Shown in pieces: positions 1 to 9,058 of a DNA stretch of 64,000 nt. The notes beneath the pieces were generated by a model that was given only the letters and a program-made list of their open reading frames with translations, was not told where the DNA came from and did not search any database. Every line of letters begins with the position of its first letter. Positions within the stretch are counted from its first letter, which is position 1. A program made the translations under genes and the position numbers. The stretch comes from Pseudomonas saponiphila. GTDB taxonomy: Bacteria > Pseudomonadota > Gammaproteobacteria > Pseudomonadales > Pseudomonadaceae. The stretch spans positions 1 to 64,000 of the forward strand of contig NZ_FNTJ01000003.1 of the NCBI RefSeq assembly GCF_900105185.1. Direction: 5' to 3'.

Positions 1-1039
1 GCATCCCAGCGTTGCTGGTGTTTGGCTTGCCGATCAGTGATACGGGGCGAATGTAGTATTCGCGGTTGTGGTCATGAATAGTCCAGCCAGTAGGTTCAGT
101 CTCTATCACAGAGAACATAACCGAGTTCCCTATGCGATCACTGCGCGCTACTGATCCAGTATTCGAAATGGCGTCCAATACCGGTAGGTCTGGTCGATAT
201 GCCGGCGCTTCCATCAGGTAAGAACGGATGGGGTTCATGATCTGGTACGCGAGATTCATGAAGCCACGACCAGTAATGATTTCCGGCTGGAAGTTGAACG
301 CTGCCATGGCTTGCGAAACGTCGTAGCAGACCTGGTGGAACTGCTTTACATGCTTGTTGTAAGCCTCATGCGCCACTTTGTTCGGATCGATCAAGCCGAC
401 AGAAGACAGAGTTGTCTTGATCACGGAGTCCATCATCTTGCCGAACAGGTACTCAGGGCTCCAATAGATCACCATGTACAGATCTGTTACGAAGGGGAAA
501 CGACCTTCGCGCAGTTCTCTTTGAATGGTAACGCTGGCGTGTTCACGAATTTCTTCGTCATCCATTTCCTCCAGCATGTCCTTCTGCATCTTCTCAATGG
601 TTGCAGTGGAGAGCCGCGAGAAAAAGCCATTTGGTGAAATGGCAGCGTCAGACTGACGGTTGACAATGGAGTCTGCGATCTCCAGGGCGAACTCACCGGC
701 TTCTGGGTCAACGCCATTTCTGAATAGGGACAGGATTGGGCGAATGTCACGATGGGTGTGACGAATGAACTGGCCAGATGAGCCCTCAGGGTACTTGTTG
801 AGCACCTCGGCGAATTGCCTAGAAATGACCGTGAAGTCGTCGTCGTTCAACAGTGCATGGTCAATGCCAGAGATGCGCCAAATCTTCGCAAAACGACCGT
901 CCACTGTATGGAAGTATTCGCCTTCGGGCTCGTACAGGAATGCGTCGCTCAGCAGCTCAATCGGCATGCCGCCCTGGTAGCCTCGCCGAGCAAGGCCCTC
1001 AAGCTCCGAATCGAACAAGTGCAGGTGTTCAACGGACAT
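1..1039 (-). CDS. traC: TraC (VirB4-type conjugation ATPase), N-terminal part
   Basis: The reading frame opens at the ATG at 1039-1037 and stays open to the window edge, so about 346 N-terminal residues are visible and the C-terminal ATPase half is missing. The protein starts MSVEHLHLFDSELEGL, has no signal peptide, and is followed by the kind of N-terminal domain seen in F-type TraC, the ATPase that powers pilus assembly at the inner membrane. Its ATG overlaps the stop of the gene before it by one base (TGATG), so the two are translationally coupled. The call rests on position after TraB/TraV and overall character. No Walker motif is in view because that part lies outside the window. Confidence 0.7.
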   Translation of the reverse strand, partial: MSVEHLHLFDSELEGLARRGYQGGMPIELLSDAFLYEPEGEYFHTVDGRFAKIWRISGIDHALLNDDDFTVISRQFAEVLNKYPEGSSGQFIRHTHRDIRPILSLFRNGVDPEAGEFALEIADSIVNRQSDAAISPNGFFSRLSTATIEKMQKDMLEEMDDEEIREHASVTIQRELREGRFPFVTDLYMVIYWSPEYLFGKMMDSVIKTTLSSVGLIDPNKVAHEAYNKHVKQFHQVCYDVSQAMAAFNFQPEIITGRGFMNLAYQIMNPIRSYLMEAPAYRPDLPVLDAISNTGSVARSDRIGNSVMFSVIETEPTGWTIHDHNREYYIRPVSLIGKPNTSNAGM

Positions 1040-1506
1040 CAGCGGACCTTCCTAGTGACGGTGATGGTGCGGGAATCCGGATAGAGCATCACGTGAGCAT
1101 CTGTTACTCGCGTCAGATACTCGGCAATGTCTGAGAGGCTGTTGGGGTGCGAGTTGAGCTTGACCAGTTGGTTCTGGTTGACCTGCGGATCAAACTTCGG
1201 GTCATAGCCAGAGGCCCCACCAACAAGGCTGATAACTTCGCCCAGGGTTAGATCGCTCCCCTTGAAGAGTTGCGCCCAAGGAACAGGATCTGGCGGAAGG
1301 GTCTCCCGGCGATCAACCACGTTGGGCTTCTTGAACAGTTCACGGTAGAGCCTTACGTCAGGCTGAAGATTGGTGATCTCTTCAGACGTACCGAGGATGC
1401 GCTGCGTGTGGTGCTCCCGTATCCCGTCCTTGTATGCCTGTGGCAAATCGCTGGCCAGGCACGACAAGGGCAGGATGATCAGGGTCGCAAAAGTCAGTTT
1501 GCCCAA
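1039..1506 (-). CDS. Small exported protein with a secretin N0/STN-like domain, in tra operon
   Basis: 155 residues with an N-terminal export signal ending near LSCLAS. The C-terminal half (about residues 85-155) has the pattern of a secretin N0/STN domain: DLTLGEVISLVGG, then SLSDIAEYLTRVTDAHV and a final TITV strand, as in DotD and secretin N-terminal domains. The best start is TTG at 1506, because GAGGAAG lies a few bases upstream and no ATG is available; it overlaps traV by 13 bases. Lying between traV and traC, it is probably an accessory part of the outer-membrane core complex. That role is inference. Confidence 0.6.
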   Translation of the reverse strand: MGKLTFATLIILPLSCLASDLPQAYKDGIREHHTQRILGTSEEITNLQPDVRLYRELFKKPNVVDRRETLPPDPVPWAQLFKGSDLTLGEVISLVGGASGYDPKFDPQVNQNQLVKLNSHPNSLSDIAEYLTRVTDAHVMLYPDSRTITVTRKVR

Positions 1507-1811
1507 TCTGCTTCCTCAACCACGATGTAGTCCCAACGGCCGCCATGCTTGATGCCGGTCTTTTTGTCCGCGTAGGGGACCACCCACACCGGGGCCACTA
1601 CGTCCGGCTGACGGATCGGGTAGTAGGGTTCATTGGAGCCGAGTTCGGGGCGGGCTCGAAGGCCTTCACGCAGTAGCGAGACCGTTTCTCGGGAAGCGGT
1701 TCCATGGACTGCGTTGTAGATCTCGTCAATCGATGCAGCATTACGGAATGGCTCTTCTTGGGCACAGCCTGTCAGAAGGGCGAGCAGGGCAAGGGCAGTG
1801 ATCGTTCTCAT
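1494..1811 (-). CDS. traV: TraV, outer-membrane lipoprotein of the F-type secretion system
   Basis: 105 residues with a lipoprotein signal (MRTITALALLALLTGC, cysteine at about residue 16). The C-terminal motif APVWVVPYADKKTG resembles the conserved aromatic APY/D segment near the C terminus of F TraV. TraV is the VirB7 counterpart that anchors the TraK ring to the outer membrane. It is shorter than F TraV (about 170 residues) because the variable middle is nearly absent. It lies directly downstream of traB, as in F-type operons. Confidence 0.75.
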   Translation of the reverse strand: MRTITALALLALLTGCAQEEPFRNAASIDEIYNAVHGTASRETVSLLREGLRARPELGSNEPYYPIRQPDVVAPVWVVPYADKKTGIKHGGRWDYIVVEEADWAN

Positions 1812-1829
1812 GGTCGGTTCCAGTAAGTC

Positions 1830-3347
1830 TTAGATCAGCACGTCGTAGCGGCTTGCATCGATATCGAAGGGTTCGGAGGGCTTGTAAACCTCGATCGGTT
1901 GTTCAGTGATGAACTGGAGCTTGATGCCAGGCTCAACAATGATGGTGTCGACCATAGCGTTAGCCTCGCGCTCGAAGCGCTCCGAAATCTTGGTGAACAT
2001 TGCTGCAATACCCTGCTGAACAGCCGCCTTGCTGGCATCGCCGGTAAGGGTCGACTGGCTGGTGGTGCTGCCTTCGTTACCGATGGTCGTGCTGTTGGTG
2101 AACTCGGCTTGGGAGAGGGTTGTTGCATAAGCCGCTGCGGCAGCCGCTGCTGACTGAAGGGCAAGCGTTCTGCCGCTCGCTTGATCCAGTCGGCCATAGA
2201 CATCCTGTGCGTTATCGCGGGTATCCACGATGTAGCCGAGCGCAGCTACATGCTGAGGCTCGCCGTATTCATCCCAGTAGCTCAGTTGCTCGACACGGAT
2301 GGTGGCGCGGCCAGTGCTGGAACTGCTGGTGCGATTACCCGAGCAGAGTCCTGCGAGGTGGATATTCCCCAGGTCTCTCTCCGCACCGTTTGGACCGCGG
2401 AAAATGCCACGGACAGGGAGGACAATTGGGCGAGCAAGCAGGGCGGTCTCGTTATCAGCGCTTCGCGCATTTGGCGAGCTGGCACCAATCGGGCAGGCCG
2501 CGCCATGGAGCGTGGTGACCTCTACATAGGAGAAGGCCGGAATAACGTACTTCTCGCGCTGAACGAGATTACCGTCTGCGTCATAGGTGACCGGGGCGGC
2601 CTCAGGGAGAGGCTTTGCGGCCTGCTTCGGGCGATTGTGGATCTCATCCATGGCCTCGGTCATTTTGTTGTCCGAGTTCACTGCGGCGCGCTCAAAGGCT
2701 TTGGTGTCCGGAGCTGAGAACGAATTGAAGAGGTCGTCCTCGGTCGCGGTGATCTCCGAACCCCCTGCTGGGGTGCTCTGGAAGCCCTGGCGCTTTGGGT
2801 TCAGGATGAAGTAGTTCGGGCCGTAGGGATTGCTCAGGACCTGCTGTTGACCAGCATCTTGTGAGCCGTCATTCAGGTTGAAGTCATCGATGCTCAGGCC
2901 AGAGTCCGGGATGCTGCCAGGTGTATCGATGTTGGTACCGCCATCAACCTGGTTCAGCGCGTTATACGCATCGTCTACACGCTCTTTACGCAGAGCAGCC
3001 ACTTCGTCGGCCAGTGCTCTGACTTCAGTGTTGTTCTGCTGGGACTGCTCTCTGAGGCGCTTCTCAAATTCCTTGCGGTCTTCTTCGTTGCGCCGCTCAG
3101 CGAGTTGCAACTGTTCCTCAAGGGACTGGAACTTCTTCGCGAACTGGGCGAGTGCAGCGTCACGGTCAATGGAAGAGATGTCAGTATCGGGTTCTGAGCC
3201 GCGCTCAATTGCTACTGGAGCACCGCCCTCGGAGCCTTTCTCATCGCCGCTATCATCGAAGATCATGCTGTACACGAGGAATGCGATGCCGATGCCTGCC
3301 AGAGCAAAGATGACCTTCTTGTTTGGTGGGTTCTGCTGATCGGCCAT
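1830..3347 (-). CDS. traB: TraB, VirB10-like scaffold of the conjugation channel
   Basis: 505 residues: a short cytoplasmic tail, one membrane span (about residues 10-28, VIFALAGIGIAFLVYSMI), a charged coiled-coil (about 60-125), a low-complexity linker and a C-terminal beta-barrel domain beginning near YVIPAFSYVEVTTLHGAACP. This is the TraB/TrbI/VirB10 architecture that spans the envelope and connects the inner-membrane ATPases to the TraK/TraV core. An alanine-rich helix (QSAAAAAAAYATTLSQAEF) sits where VirB10 proteins carry the outer-membrane antenna. The gene lies between traK and traV and its start codon overlaps the traK stop. Confidence 0.88.
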   Translation of the reverse strand: MADQQNPPNKKVIFALAGIGIAFLVYSMIFDDSGDEKGSEGGAPVAIERGSEPDTDISSIDRDAALAQFAKKFQSLEEQLQLAERRNEEDRKEFEKRLREQSQQNNTEVRALADEVAALRKERVDDAYNALNQVDGGTNIDTPGSIPDSGLSIDDFNLNDGSQDAGQQQVLSNPYGPNYFILNPKRQGFQSTPAGGSEITATEDDLFNSFSAPDTKAFERAAVNSDNKMTEAMDEIHNRPKQAAKPLPEAAPVTYDADGNLVQREKYVIPAFSYVEVTTLHGAACPIGASSPNARSADNETALLARPIVLPVRGIFRGPNGAERDLGNIHLAGLCSGNRTSSSSTGRATIRVEQLSYWDEYGEPQHVAALGYIVDTRDNAQDVYGRLDQASGRTLALQSAAAAAAAYATTLSQAEFTNSTTIGNEGSTTSQSTLTGDASKAAVQQGIAAMFTKISERFEREANAMVDTIIVEPGIKLQFITEQPIEVYKPSEPFDIDASRYDVLI

Positions 3348-4138
3348 TAGTTCTTCTCCGACACAATGAAGAGCAGGCCGCGATGCGAGTCGCCGTAGAC
3401 CTCGGTGATGAACTCAGGGGACGGTCCGAGAATGCGCGAGGTCGGCAGCATGCTCACTTGGCGAGCTACACCCAGGCTTTCGCGGATGGCCTTATTGGAG
3501 TAGTCGATCTGGTCTGTAGCGATTTTGGTCGCTGTACGCCCGGTGTTGACCACTTCGTAGGTTGTACCGATGTACTTCGGGCCAACCACTTGAGACTGTA
3601 GGTAGAACTCAACAGACCCTTGGCGGAAAACCAACTTGTCTTCCTTACTGAGGCTCTTGAAATCAACCGCTCGATAGCCAGAAGGAGTCTTACCGTCGAA
3701 GAGGTAGTTCATCAGGCCTTTGATTCGGCCCTTGCCGTCCCTATCCAAGCTGGATCTATCCGCCAGGGGCTGATGCTGGATGGTCACTTGGCTATCAGCA
3801 CAACCAGGGCGAGTCACCAGCTTGATGATGTATGTAGCCTTGGAGGGGCCATCGATAGTCACCAGACCGGTATAGAGAGGGTCTGATGACTGAAATGCCA
3901 GCTTGTTCTGAATGGGGGTGCGATAGAAATTCATCCCATCAGGAACTTCGACGTAAATGCCTTCCAGAAACTCTTCCGGGAAAGTCACCTCGGCCCGCTG
4001 GCTGTCATTTGAGATGAACACTTCGACAGGGGAGTTCTGATAAATAACGGTGCGAGGCGAGCGGTTGCATTCCTCTTCGGCGTAACTGTTCGTGGCTATG
4101 GCCGCGGCAACCAGCGCGGCCAGGGTGACTGATTTCAC
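3347..4138 (-). CDS. traK: TraK, VirB9-like core complex protein
   Basis: 263 residues with a cleavable signal peptide (cleavage likely after TNSYA, mature protein starting EEECN). The rest is beta-rich, fitting TraK/VirB9, the periplasmic ring protein that contacts TraB and TraV. Gene order traE-traK-traB matches F. Start ATG at 4138 overlaps the end of traE by 4 bases. Confidence 0.8.
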   Translation of the reverse strand: MKSVTLAALVAAAIATNSYAEEECNRSPRTVIYQNSPVEVFISNDSQRAEVTFPEEFLEGIYVEVPDGMNFYRTPIQNKLAFQSSDPLYTGLVTIDGPSKATYIIKLVTRPGCADSQVTIQHQPLADRSSLDRDGKGRIKGLMNYLFDGKTPSGYRAVDFKSLSKEDKLVFRQGSVEFYLQSQVVGPKYIGTTYEVVNTGRTATKIATDQIDYSNKAIRESLGVARQVSMLPTSRILGPSPEFITEVYGDSHRGLLFIVSEKN

Positions 4139-4773
4139 TGATTTGTTTCCTCAATCTGGAAGTCGTCGACAACGACGGCCCATTCAAAATGCTTGGAAGG
4201 CTTCACTGGTTTGATCAGCAACTTCACGACGTATGTGCGCTTGTCGTACACATCGTTCAGCGTCACGCGATGTCGCTTCGCTGGAAAAGACAGAACGTAA
4301 CCAAGGTTCTTGTAGGGCTCGATCTTGTACTCGCCCGTTTTAGCAAATACCTGGGTGATCTGCTGCTCAAATGCCTGCTTTGAAAGTGTCTTTAGCTTGT
4401 CCTCCTGCAAGGCTCGCAGGCGACTCGACATCATCCGCAGTGCTTCTTCGGCATTGGTATGCGCAGACTCGGGTGTGAAGTTGAAGTAGTTGTCCACGAA
4501 GACGCTTGCAAACCCCTTCATGTGCGTTTCGGGGATTTGCTTGGAGCTAACAAATACGCCTTCCGCCGTTGGGAAACCGTACATGACCCTTTCGTTTTGC
4601 AGAGTCCTGTTGGTCTCTTGCAGATCCATATTCATCTTGGCGAGCTGGTAAATCACGAGGCCCAGAACCACAGAGACGGCAATCAAAGTCACAACTGCTC
4701 GGTTAGAGCGAAGTTCGCTCGCACCAAGGAGGTTGAAGAATTTGAGAGGGACTTCCGGATGCGTATTTTTCAT
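4135..4773 (-). CDS. traE: TraE, VirB8-like inner-membrane assembly protein
   Basis: 212 residues with one N-terminal membrane span (VVTLIAVSVVLGLVIYQL, about residues 28-45) followed by a periplasmic domain, the layout of F TraE. TraE is a small bitopic protein needed for pilus assembly. The motif FASVFVDNYFNFTPESA and the position between traL and traK support the call. Confidence 0.82.
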   Translation of the reverse strand: MKNTHPEVPLKFFNLLGASELRSNRAVVTLIAVSVVLGLVIYQLAKMNMDLQETNRTLQNERVMYGFPTAEGVFVSSKQIPETHMKGFASVFVDNYFNFTPESAHTNAEEALRMMSSRLRALQEDKLKTLSKQAFEQQITQVFAKTGEYKIEPYKNLGYVLSFPAKRHRVTLNDVYDKRTYVVKLLIKPVKPSKHFEWAVVVDDFQIEETNQ

Positions 4774-4774
4774 A

Positions 4775-5158
4775 TCAAGGCTCGTATTTGTTGCAGAAGG
4801 TAGGGGAGGGAATAAGCCCCACCTCTAGCCAAATAGAGGCAAGTAGCTTGTTCAGCTTTCTGAGAGTTACCTTGAGTGGGGGCGTTCTGGTCACGAAATC
4901 GGACTGCTCCCATTCCCCCATCTTCAAAGAGATGCTCAGGATCAAATGCCCCTGAGGCTTGTCGGCAGTCGCCTTTTTGTAGAGCCACAAGCAGAAGAGG
5001 CCAACCCCGAAAGCAAGGATGCTGCCCTCGGTTATTTGCTTGGTGATCCCCATTGGGATCATCCAAAACAAAAGGTCCTCTTTGGAAATCCCGCCAAAAC
5101 TGAGTGGCGAGGTTGCCATCGCGTATGTGTCTGACTCGCTGGTGACATTCAGGCGCAT
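4775..5158 (-). CDS. traL: TraL, VirB3-like pilus assembly protein
   Basis: 127 residues with hydrophobic segments near LLFWMIPMGITKQ and EGSILAFGVGLFCLWLYK, matching TraL, a small inner-membrane protein needed for pilus biogenesis. The ATG at 5158 is preceded by a purine-rich AAGGGAAGGAA. It lies directly between the pilin gene and traE, as in F. Confidence 0.78.
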   Translation of the reverse strand: MRLNVTSESDTYAMATSPLSFGGISKEDLLFWMIPMGITKQITEGSILAFGVGLFCLWLYKKATADKPQGHLILSISLKMGEWEQSDFVTRTPPLKVTLRKLNKLLASIWLEVGLIPSPTFCNKYEP

Positions 5159-5595
5159 GCCGACAAGTTCCTTCCCTTAGCTCAGGTCAGCCCATTCGGC
5201 GACTTTGGTAATTGCCGGCTCGCCGAACAGGCAGATGAGCATCACAGCGACCGGAATCCACCACCAGCGGCCGCCGGCGAAAATGATCGAGAACAGGAAG
5301 CCAGCGATGCTGAGCCACAGACCCCAGGTGGCGATTGCCTTCCACCAACCTTTCAACGAATCGGAGGTATTAGTCACCAGCGTGGTGTCAGGGCCGAATT
5401 GGCCGTTGAAGCCGCCGCCTTTGCCACCGGTGGTAGCGGCTTCAGAAACGCCGGGTACCAGGGTGAACAGAGCAGTCAGCAGCAGGAAGAACGCAACTTG
5501 TGTGCGGATTTCGGTGAACGTGACCGAGCGTTTCGCTAATACGTGACCGGTGCTTCCACCCCGGTTGCGCGGGTTCTGGATTGTAATCGCATCGG

Positions 5596-6345
5596 TCACG
5601 ATGCGGCTTGTTCCTCGGCTTTTTTTCGGCGCAGCGACTCGCCTTTCATCGTCAGTCGGTAGGCGTTGTGCACCAGGCGGTCGAGGATGGCATCGGCCAG
5701 GGTCGGGTCGTTGATCCAGCCGTGCCAGTGCTCGATGGGCAGTTGGCTCGTCAGGATGGTGGAGCGGCTGCCAGCGCGGTCGTCGATCACCTCCAGCAGG
5801 TCATGCCGGGCTCCTTCCTCCAGCGGGGCTAGCGCCCAGTCGTCCAGCACCAGGACGTCGACCTTTGCCAGCTGTTGCAGGGTACGGCCGAAGCTGCCGT
5901 CGCCATGAGCGATGCGCAGTTGTTCCAGCAGGCGCGGGGTGCGCAGGTACAGGGTGCTATAGCCCTGGCGGCAGGCCTGGTTGCCCAGGGCGCAGGCCAG
6001 CCAGGTTTTGCCGGCACCGGTCGGGCCGGTCAGCAGCAGGTTGTGCTGCTGGCGGATCCAGTCGCCACTGGCCAGGGTGGCGATCAGACGCTCGTCCAGG
6101 GCGCGTCCGGTGCGGCGGTCGAGATCTTCCAGGCAGGCGTTGGCGTACTTGAGCTTGGCCTTCTTGCGCAGCCGTACCAGGCGCTGGTTGTCACGCCAGG
6201 CCAGTTCGCGGTCGAGCAGTAGGCCGAGGCGTTCATCGAAGCTCAGGCTGTGGCTGGCCGGCAGCGTCCATTGCTCTTCCAGGGCGCGGGCCATGCCGTC
6301 CAGGCGTAGCTGGTGCAGTTGATTCAGGGTGTGTTGCGGCATCAT
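5596..6345 (-). CDS. istB: IstB, IS21-family transposition helper ATPase
   Basis: 249 residues starting [10 protein letters not shown]. It has a DnaC-like AAA+ core with Walker [12 protein letters not shown] and Walker B VLVLDDW. IstB forms ATP-dependent assemblies on target DNA and activates IstA. A longer in-frame extension to 6546 lies inside istA and is unlikely to be used. The stop codon overlaps a GTG (GTGA) that opens the frame leaving the element. Confidence 0.93.
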   Translation of the reverse strand: MMPQHTLNQLHQLRLDGMARALEEQWTLPASHSLSFDERLGLLLDRELAWRDNQRLVRLRKKAKLKYANACLEDLDRRTGRALDERLIATLASGDWIRQQHNLLLTGPTGAGKTWLACALGNQACRQGYSTLYLRTPRLLEQLRIAHGDGSFGRTLQQLAKVDVLVLDDWALAPLEEGARHDLLEVIDDRAGSRSTILTSQLPIEHWHGWINDPTLADAILDRLVHNAYRLTMKGESLRRKKAEEQAAS

Positions 6346-7918
6346 CGAACAGCTCCTGTTGCGGGGGTTGGTAGTAGTCGGCGCCACGGACGTTCTCGTG
6401 GTCGCCGGGTAAGGTCGTTTCGGCGGCACGCTGGGGCAGCGGCTGTTGATCCAGGCCTTGCTGGAGCAGGTTGCGCACGCTGCGCCCGGTGAAGGCGCGC
6501 AGGTGTACGGCACGTTCGGCAGCGGCTTCCAGGCGTGCATTGCCATAGCGCCGGGCCAGCGAGAGCAGGCCGAGGCAGGCGCGGTAGCCCATCTCCGGGT
6601 GCGGCTTGTGGGTCAGTTGGTGATCGATCAGTTGGCGCGTGTAGGGGCCGATCCGCGCGCCCCAGTCGAGCAGGCGTTGTGGCGTCCATTCGCGATGCGC
6701 CTGGTGCGCCGCGGGCATGTGCTCGCGCTGGGTACTGTAAGCGCCGCGTCGCCCCAGCAGCAGGTGGCTGGCCACCCGCCGGTTGCCATGCAGCACTTCC
6801 AGGGTGTGTGCCGTCAGTCGCACGTCCACGTTCTGCCGGGCCAGGGCGGAGGGCACGCTGTAGAAGCTGCCATTGACCTCGATGTGGTAGTCGATGCTGA
6901 CCTTGCAGCGCTTGAAGGTGGCGACCTCGTAGGGATGCACCGGCAGCGCTCGCAAGGCCGGGCGATCCAGGCGCTCGAACCAGTCGCGCCGGCAGCCATC
7001 GAGCCGCTTGAACGGGCGCCGATTCAGATCCTCCAGCAGCTCGGCGATGGCCTGGTTAAGCGCATGCAGGCTGAAGAACTGCCGATGGCGCAGCCGCGCC
7101 ATGATCCAGCGCTCGACCACCTGCACCGCCACCTCGGCCTTGGCCTTGTCCTGAGGCTTGCGTGGCCGTGCCGGCAGGATCACCGTCTGGTAATGACGCG
7201 CGCACTCCAGCGTGGCCCGGTTCAGGCCCGGCTCGTAGCGATCCGGCTGGGCGACCAGGGCGCGCGGATTGTCCGGCACAACCATTTCCGGCACGCCGCC
7301 AAAGTAGGTCAGAGCCTGGCCCAGCGAGGTCAGCCAGTCCACCTGGGTTTCGCCTGGCGTCGCGCAGGCATAGGTGTAATTCGAGGCGCCCAGGGCGGCG
7401 ACGAAGATGTGCGCCCGGCGCACTTCGCCGGTGGCCGGGTCGACCACCGGCAGCGTCGGCCCGGCATAGTCGATGAATAGCTTCTCGCCCGCACGGTGCA
7501 GCTGACGCATCGAACGTTTGAGCGTCTGGGCGTAGCGCCGGTAGTGCTCGACGAACTGGGTGTAGCGGTAGGTCGGCTGGCCCGCATGCGCGGCGAGATA
7601 TTCCTCCCACAGCAGCTGCAAGGTCACGCCCTTGCGTCGCAACTCGCGGTGGATGCTCAGCACATCGGGCAGCACTCGCTCACCGCGCGGCTTGTTCGTC
7701 GACGTCGGTGCAAACAAGGCGGCCGCCAGCGCGGCCTCGTCCATGGCCACCAGCGCCGGCCAGTCCAGCCCGGCCACCCGCGCCGCCGCGATGTACTTGC
7801 TAACCACGCCCTTGGACAGCTGCAAGGCACGGGCAATCTTCTCGTGGGACAAGCCGGCCTCAAACTTGAGGCGCAGACATTCTTTGATGTTTCGCATGGC
7901 TACTCGCGGCGCCGCCAT
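6233..7918 (-). CDS. istA: IstA, IS21-family DDE transposase
   Basis: 561 residues: N-terminal helix-turn-helix ([20 protein letters not shown]), then an RNase H-fold integrase core with [10 protein letters not shown] and VVPDN carrying catalytic aspartates, then a C-terminal beta domain. GAGAGGAAG lies directly upstream of the ATG. The last ~110 bases overlap istB in another frame, a longer overlap than the few bases seen in many IS21 elements. Confidence 0.93.
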   Translation of the reverse strand: MAAPRVAMRNIKECLRLKFEAGLSHEKIARALQLSKGVVSKYIAAARVAGLDWPALVAMDEAALAAALFAPTSTNKPRGERVLPDVLSIHRELRRKGVTLQLLWEEYLAAHAGQPTYRYTQFVEHYRRYAQTLKRSMRQLHRAGEKLFIDYAGPTLPVVDPATGEVRRAHIFVAALGASNYTYACATPGETQVDWLTSLGQALTYFGGVPEMVVPDNPRALVAQPDRYEPGLNRATLECARHYQTVILPARPRKPQDKAKAEVAVQVVERWIMARLRHRQFFSLHALNQAIAELLEDLNRRPFKRLDGCRRDWFERLDRPALRALPVHPYEVATFKRCKVSIDYHIEVNGSFYSVPSALARQNVDVRLTAHTLEVLHGNRRVASHLLLGRRGAYSTQREHMPAAHQAHREWTPQRLLDWGARIGPYTRQLIDHQLTHKPHPEMGYRACLGLLSLARRYGNARLEAAAERAVHLRAFTGRSVRNLLQQGLDQQPLPQRAAETTLPGDHENVRGADYYQPPQQELFDDAATHPESTAPATPGRHGPRPGRAMDAAGQPQPELR

Positions 7919-8210
7919 CTTCCTCTCCCGAAATCGGTCGAGGATGGCGGCGCATCAGGTCATGCGCAACGAAGGGGAAGGCTTTCGCTAAGTCGTGACC
8001 GGCGATTTCGGTAAGCCGTGACCACCTGTTTCGGAACAGGCGGAAAATCGGTCACGTTGCTACCGAAATGAGCGGTCACGCGTTAGCGAAATGACCGGTC
8101 ACGATCAACCGAAACGGCCGGTCACGGTGCTCCGAAATCCGCAACTTGTGCGAAGCGACGGAAGTCCGCGCTCTGCGTGTTTATCCAGCCAGGATAGGTT
8201 TGAATCATGA

Positions 8211-8555
8211 TCACTTTTCTCCAGCGCGAGTGGGGGTAAAAAACAGCCCATCAGGAGTGGCCGTCTGGTACTGCAAGCGTTTCTGCTCAGGCCAGATAAT
8301 CACGCTGATGGTTTCCTCCACGGGCTTGATCTGGCTAAGCATCCTTACAAGATCAAGCCCAGGAAGTGGGTGCTGCGCCTCAGCCAGTTTCAGTTCGGCC
8401 TGGGCGACAGCCAGAGCACGCTGCGCATTGGCAAGGTGCTCGGTAGCCTTTTGGTATTTGCTGTCACGCTGATCGATCACGTATTCACTGGCAGTGCAGG
8501 TGCCTGCTAGCGCAAACGTGATGGCGAGGGTGCAGCTGAGACGGGATTTGTTCAT
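8211..8555 (-). CDS. Small secreted protein of unknown function in tra operon
   Basis: 114 residues when started at MNKSRLSCTL, where AGGAGG sits about 10 bases upstream; an upstream in-frame extension to 8639 has no such site. A signal peptide is likely cleaved near CTAS/EYV, followed by a helical region rich in Ala, Gln and Glu (LANAQRALAVAQAELKLAEA). It ends two bases before the pilin ATG, so it is probably co-expressed with the pilin. No family recognised. Confidence 0.65.
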   Translation of the reverse strand: MNKSRLSCTLAITFALAGTCTASEYVIDQRDSKYQKATEHLANAQRALAVAQAELKLAEAQHPLPGLDLVRMLSQIKPVEETISVIIWPEQKRLQYQTATPDGLFFTPTRAGEK

Positions 8556-8713
8556 TCGGATTCGTCCTCCTACAGGTAATAGCGAGAACGAACTGAACAA
8601 AAACGGGCAGGTATTCGAAAAAAAGTCAGCAGAAGGCACCCTGGCCTGAAAGACCAGAGATAGACGGAGAGGTGAGAGGGGGTTGCGGGCTGTGAATGAC
8701 AGCCCGCAGAGGA

Positions 8714-9046
8714 TCAGCGGCTGCCGACGTGATCAGCAAACCAGCGCTTGAGGCGGTTGAGCTGAGAGAGGAATACCTTTGCCAGGTAACCGGCCAGCTG
8801 AACAGTTAGCAGGGAAACGACGATCTGGATGTAGGTAAAGACCATGCGAATGGTCCCGCTGACGATAAGAGCCGTCATGCCGCGGGTAGCTGGGATAGCG
8901 AGGCCGATCCCGATGATGGTCAACGCAATGCCGAGATACGCCGGCCAGCCGATTCGGGTGACGTGGAACTCGGTGATGTTAAGGAACCACTCCCAGATAG
9001 GGCCAAGGTCGTAGTTCCAGTTTCTAAGCTTGTCCTGCCAGCCCAT
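8714..9046 (-). CDS. Small inner-membrane protein in tra operon
   Basis: 110 residues with two or three hydrophobic segments (AYLGIALTIIGIGLAIP and MVFTYIQIVVSLLTVQLAGYLA) and a basic C terminus. It lies 12 bases downstream of the coupling-protein gene and is probably part of the same transcript. I do not recognise the family. A role in coupling-protein docking or pilus assembly is only a guess from position. Confidence 0.6.
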   Translation of the reverse strand: MGWQDKLRNWNYDLGPIWEWFLNITEFHVTRIGWPAYLGIALTIIGIGLAIPATRGMTALIVSGTIRMVFTYIQIVVSLLTVQLAGYLAKVFLSQLNRLKRWFADHVGSR

Positions 9047-9058
9047 AAGGCATCCTCA

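Larger units (their letters stand above)
5503..8143 (-). mobile_element. IS21-family insertion sequence, copy 1
   Basis: 2,641 bp from TGCGGATTTCGG to CCGAAATCCGCA, flanked by the 7-bp direct repeat ACTTGTG (5496-5502 and 8144-8150). It carries istA and istB. Both ends contain several copies of a GTGACCG-centred motif (8000-8143 and 5503-5560), the multiple transposase-binding sites typical of IS21. I found no difference from the copies at 28,226 and 49,738, which suggests recent spread. Confidence 0.95.
5177..8208 (-). pseudogene. traA: TraA-type pilin gene split by IS21-family copy 1
   Basis: The 5' part runs from ATG 8208 to 8144 (MIQTYPGWINTQSADFRR...) and the 3' part from 5502 to the stop at 5177. 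Joining them with one copy of the 7-bp target duplication gives an uninterrupted 127-residue frame. It would encode a prepilin: a hydrophobic leader (VAFFLLLTALFTLVPG), a likely cleavage site at SEA/ATTGG, and two further hydrophobic stretches. The position just before traL fits TraA. GGAGAAAAG precedes the ATG. A GTG inside the IS (5599) opens a frame that continues in phase into the leader and could still give the same mature pilin, so loss of function is not certain. Confidence 0.8.

Noticed and set aside
5596..6546. 316-codon version of IstB
   Set aside because: Its first 67 codons lie inside istA; the MMPQ start at 6345 agrees with IS21 helpers.
6446..7480. 344-codon plus-strand frame, repeated in each IS21 copy
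   Set aside because: Antisense to istA; an effect of high GC.
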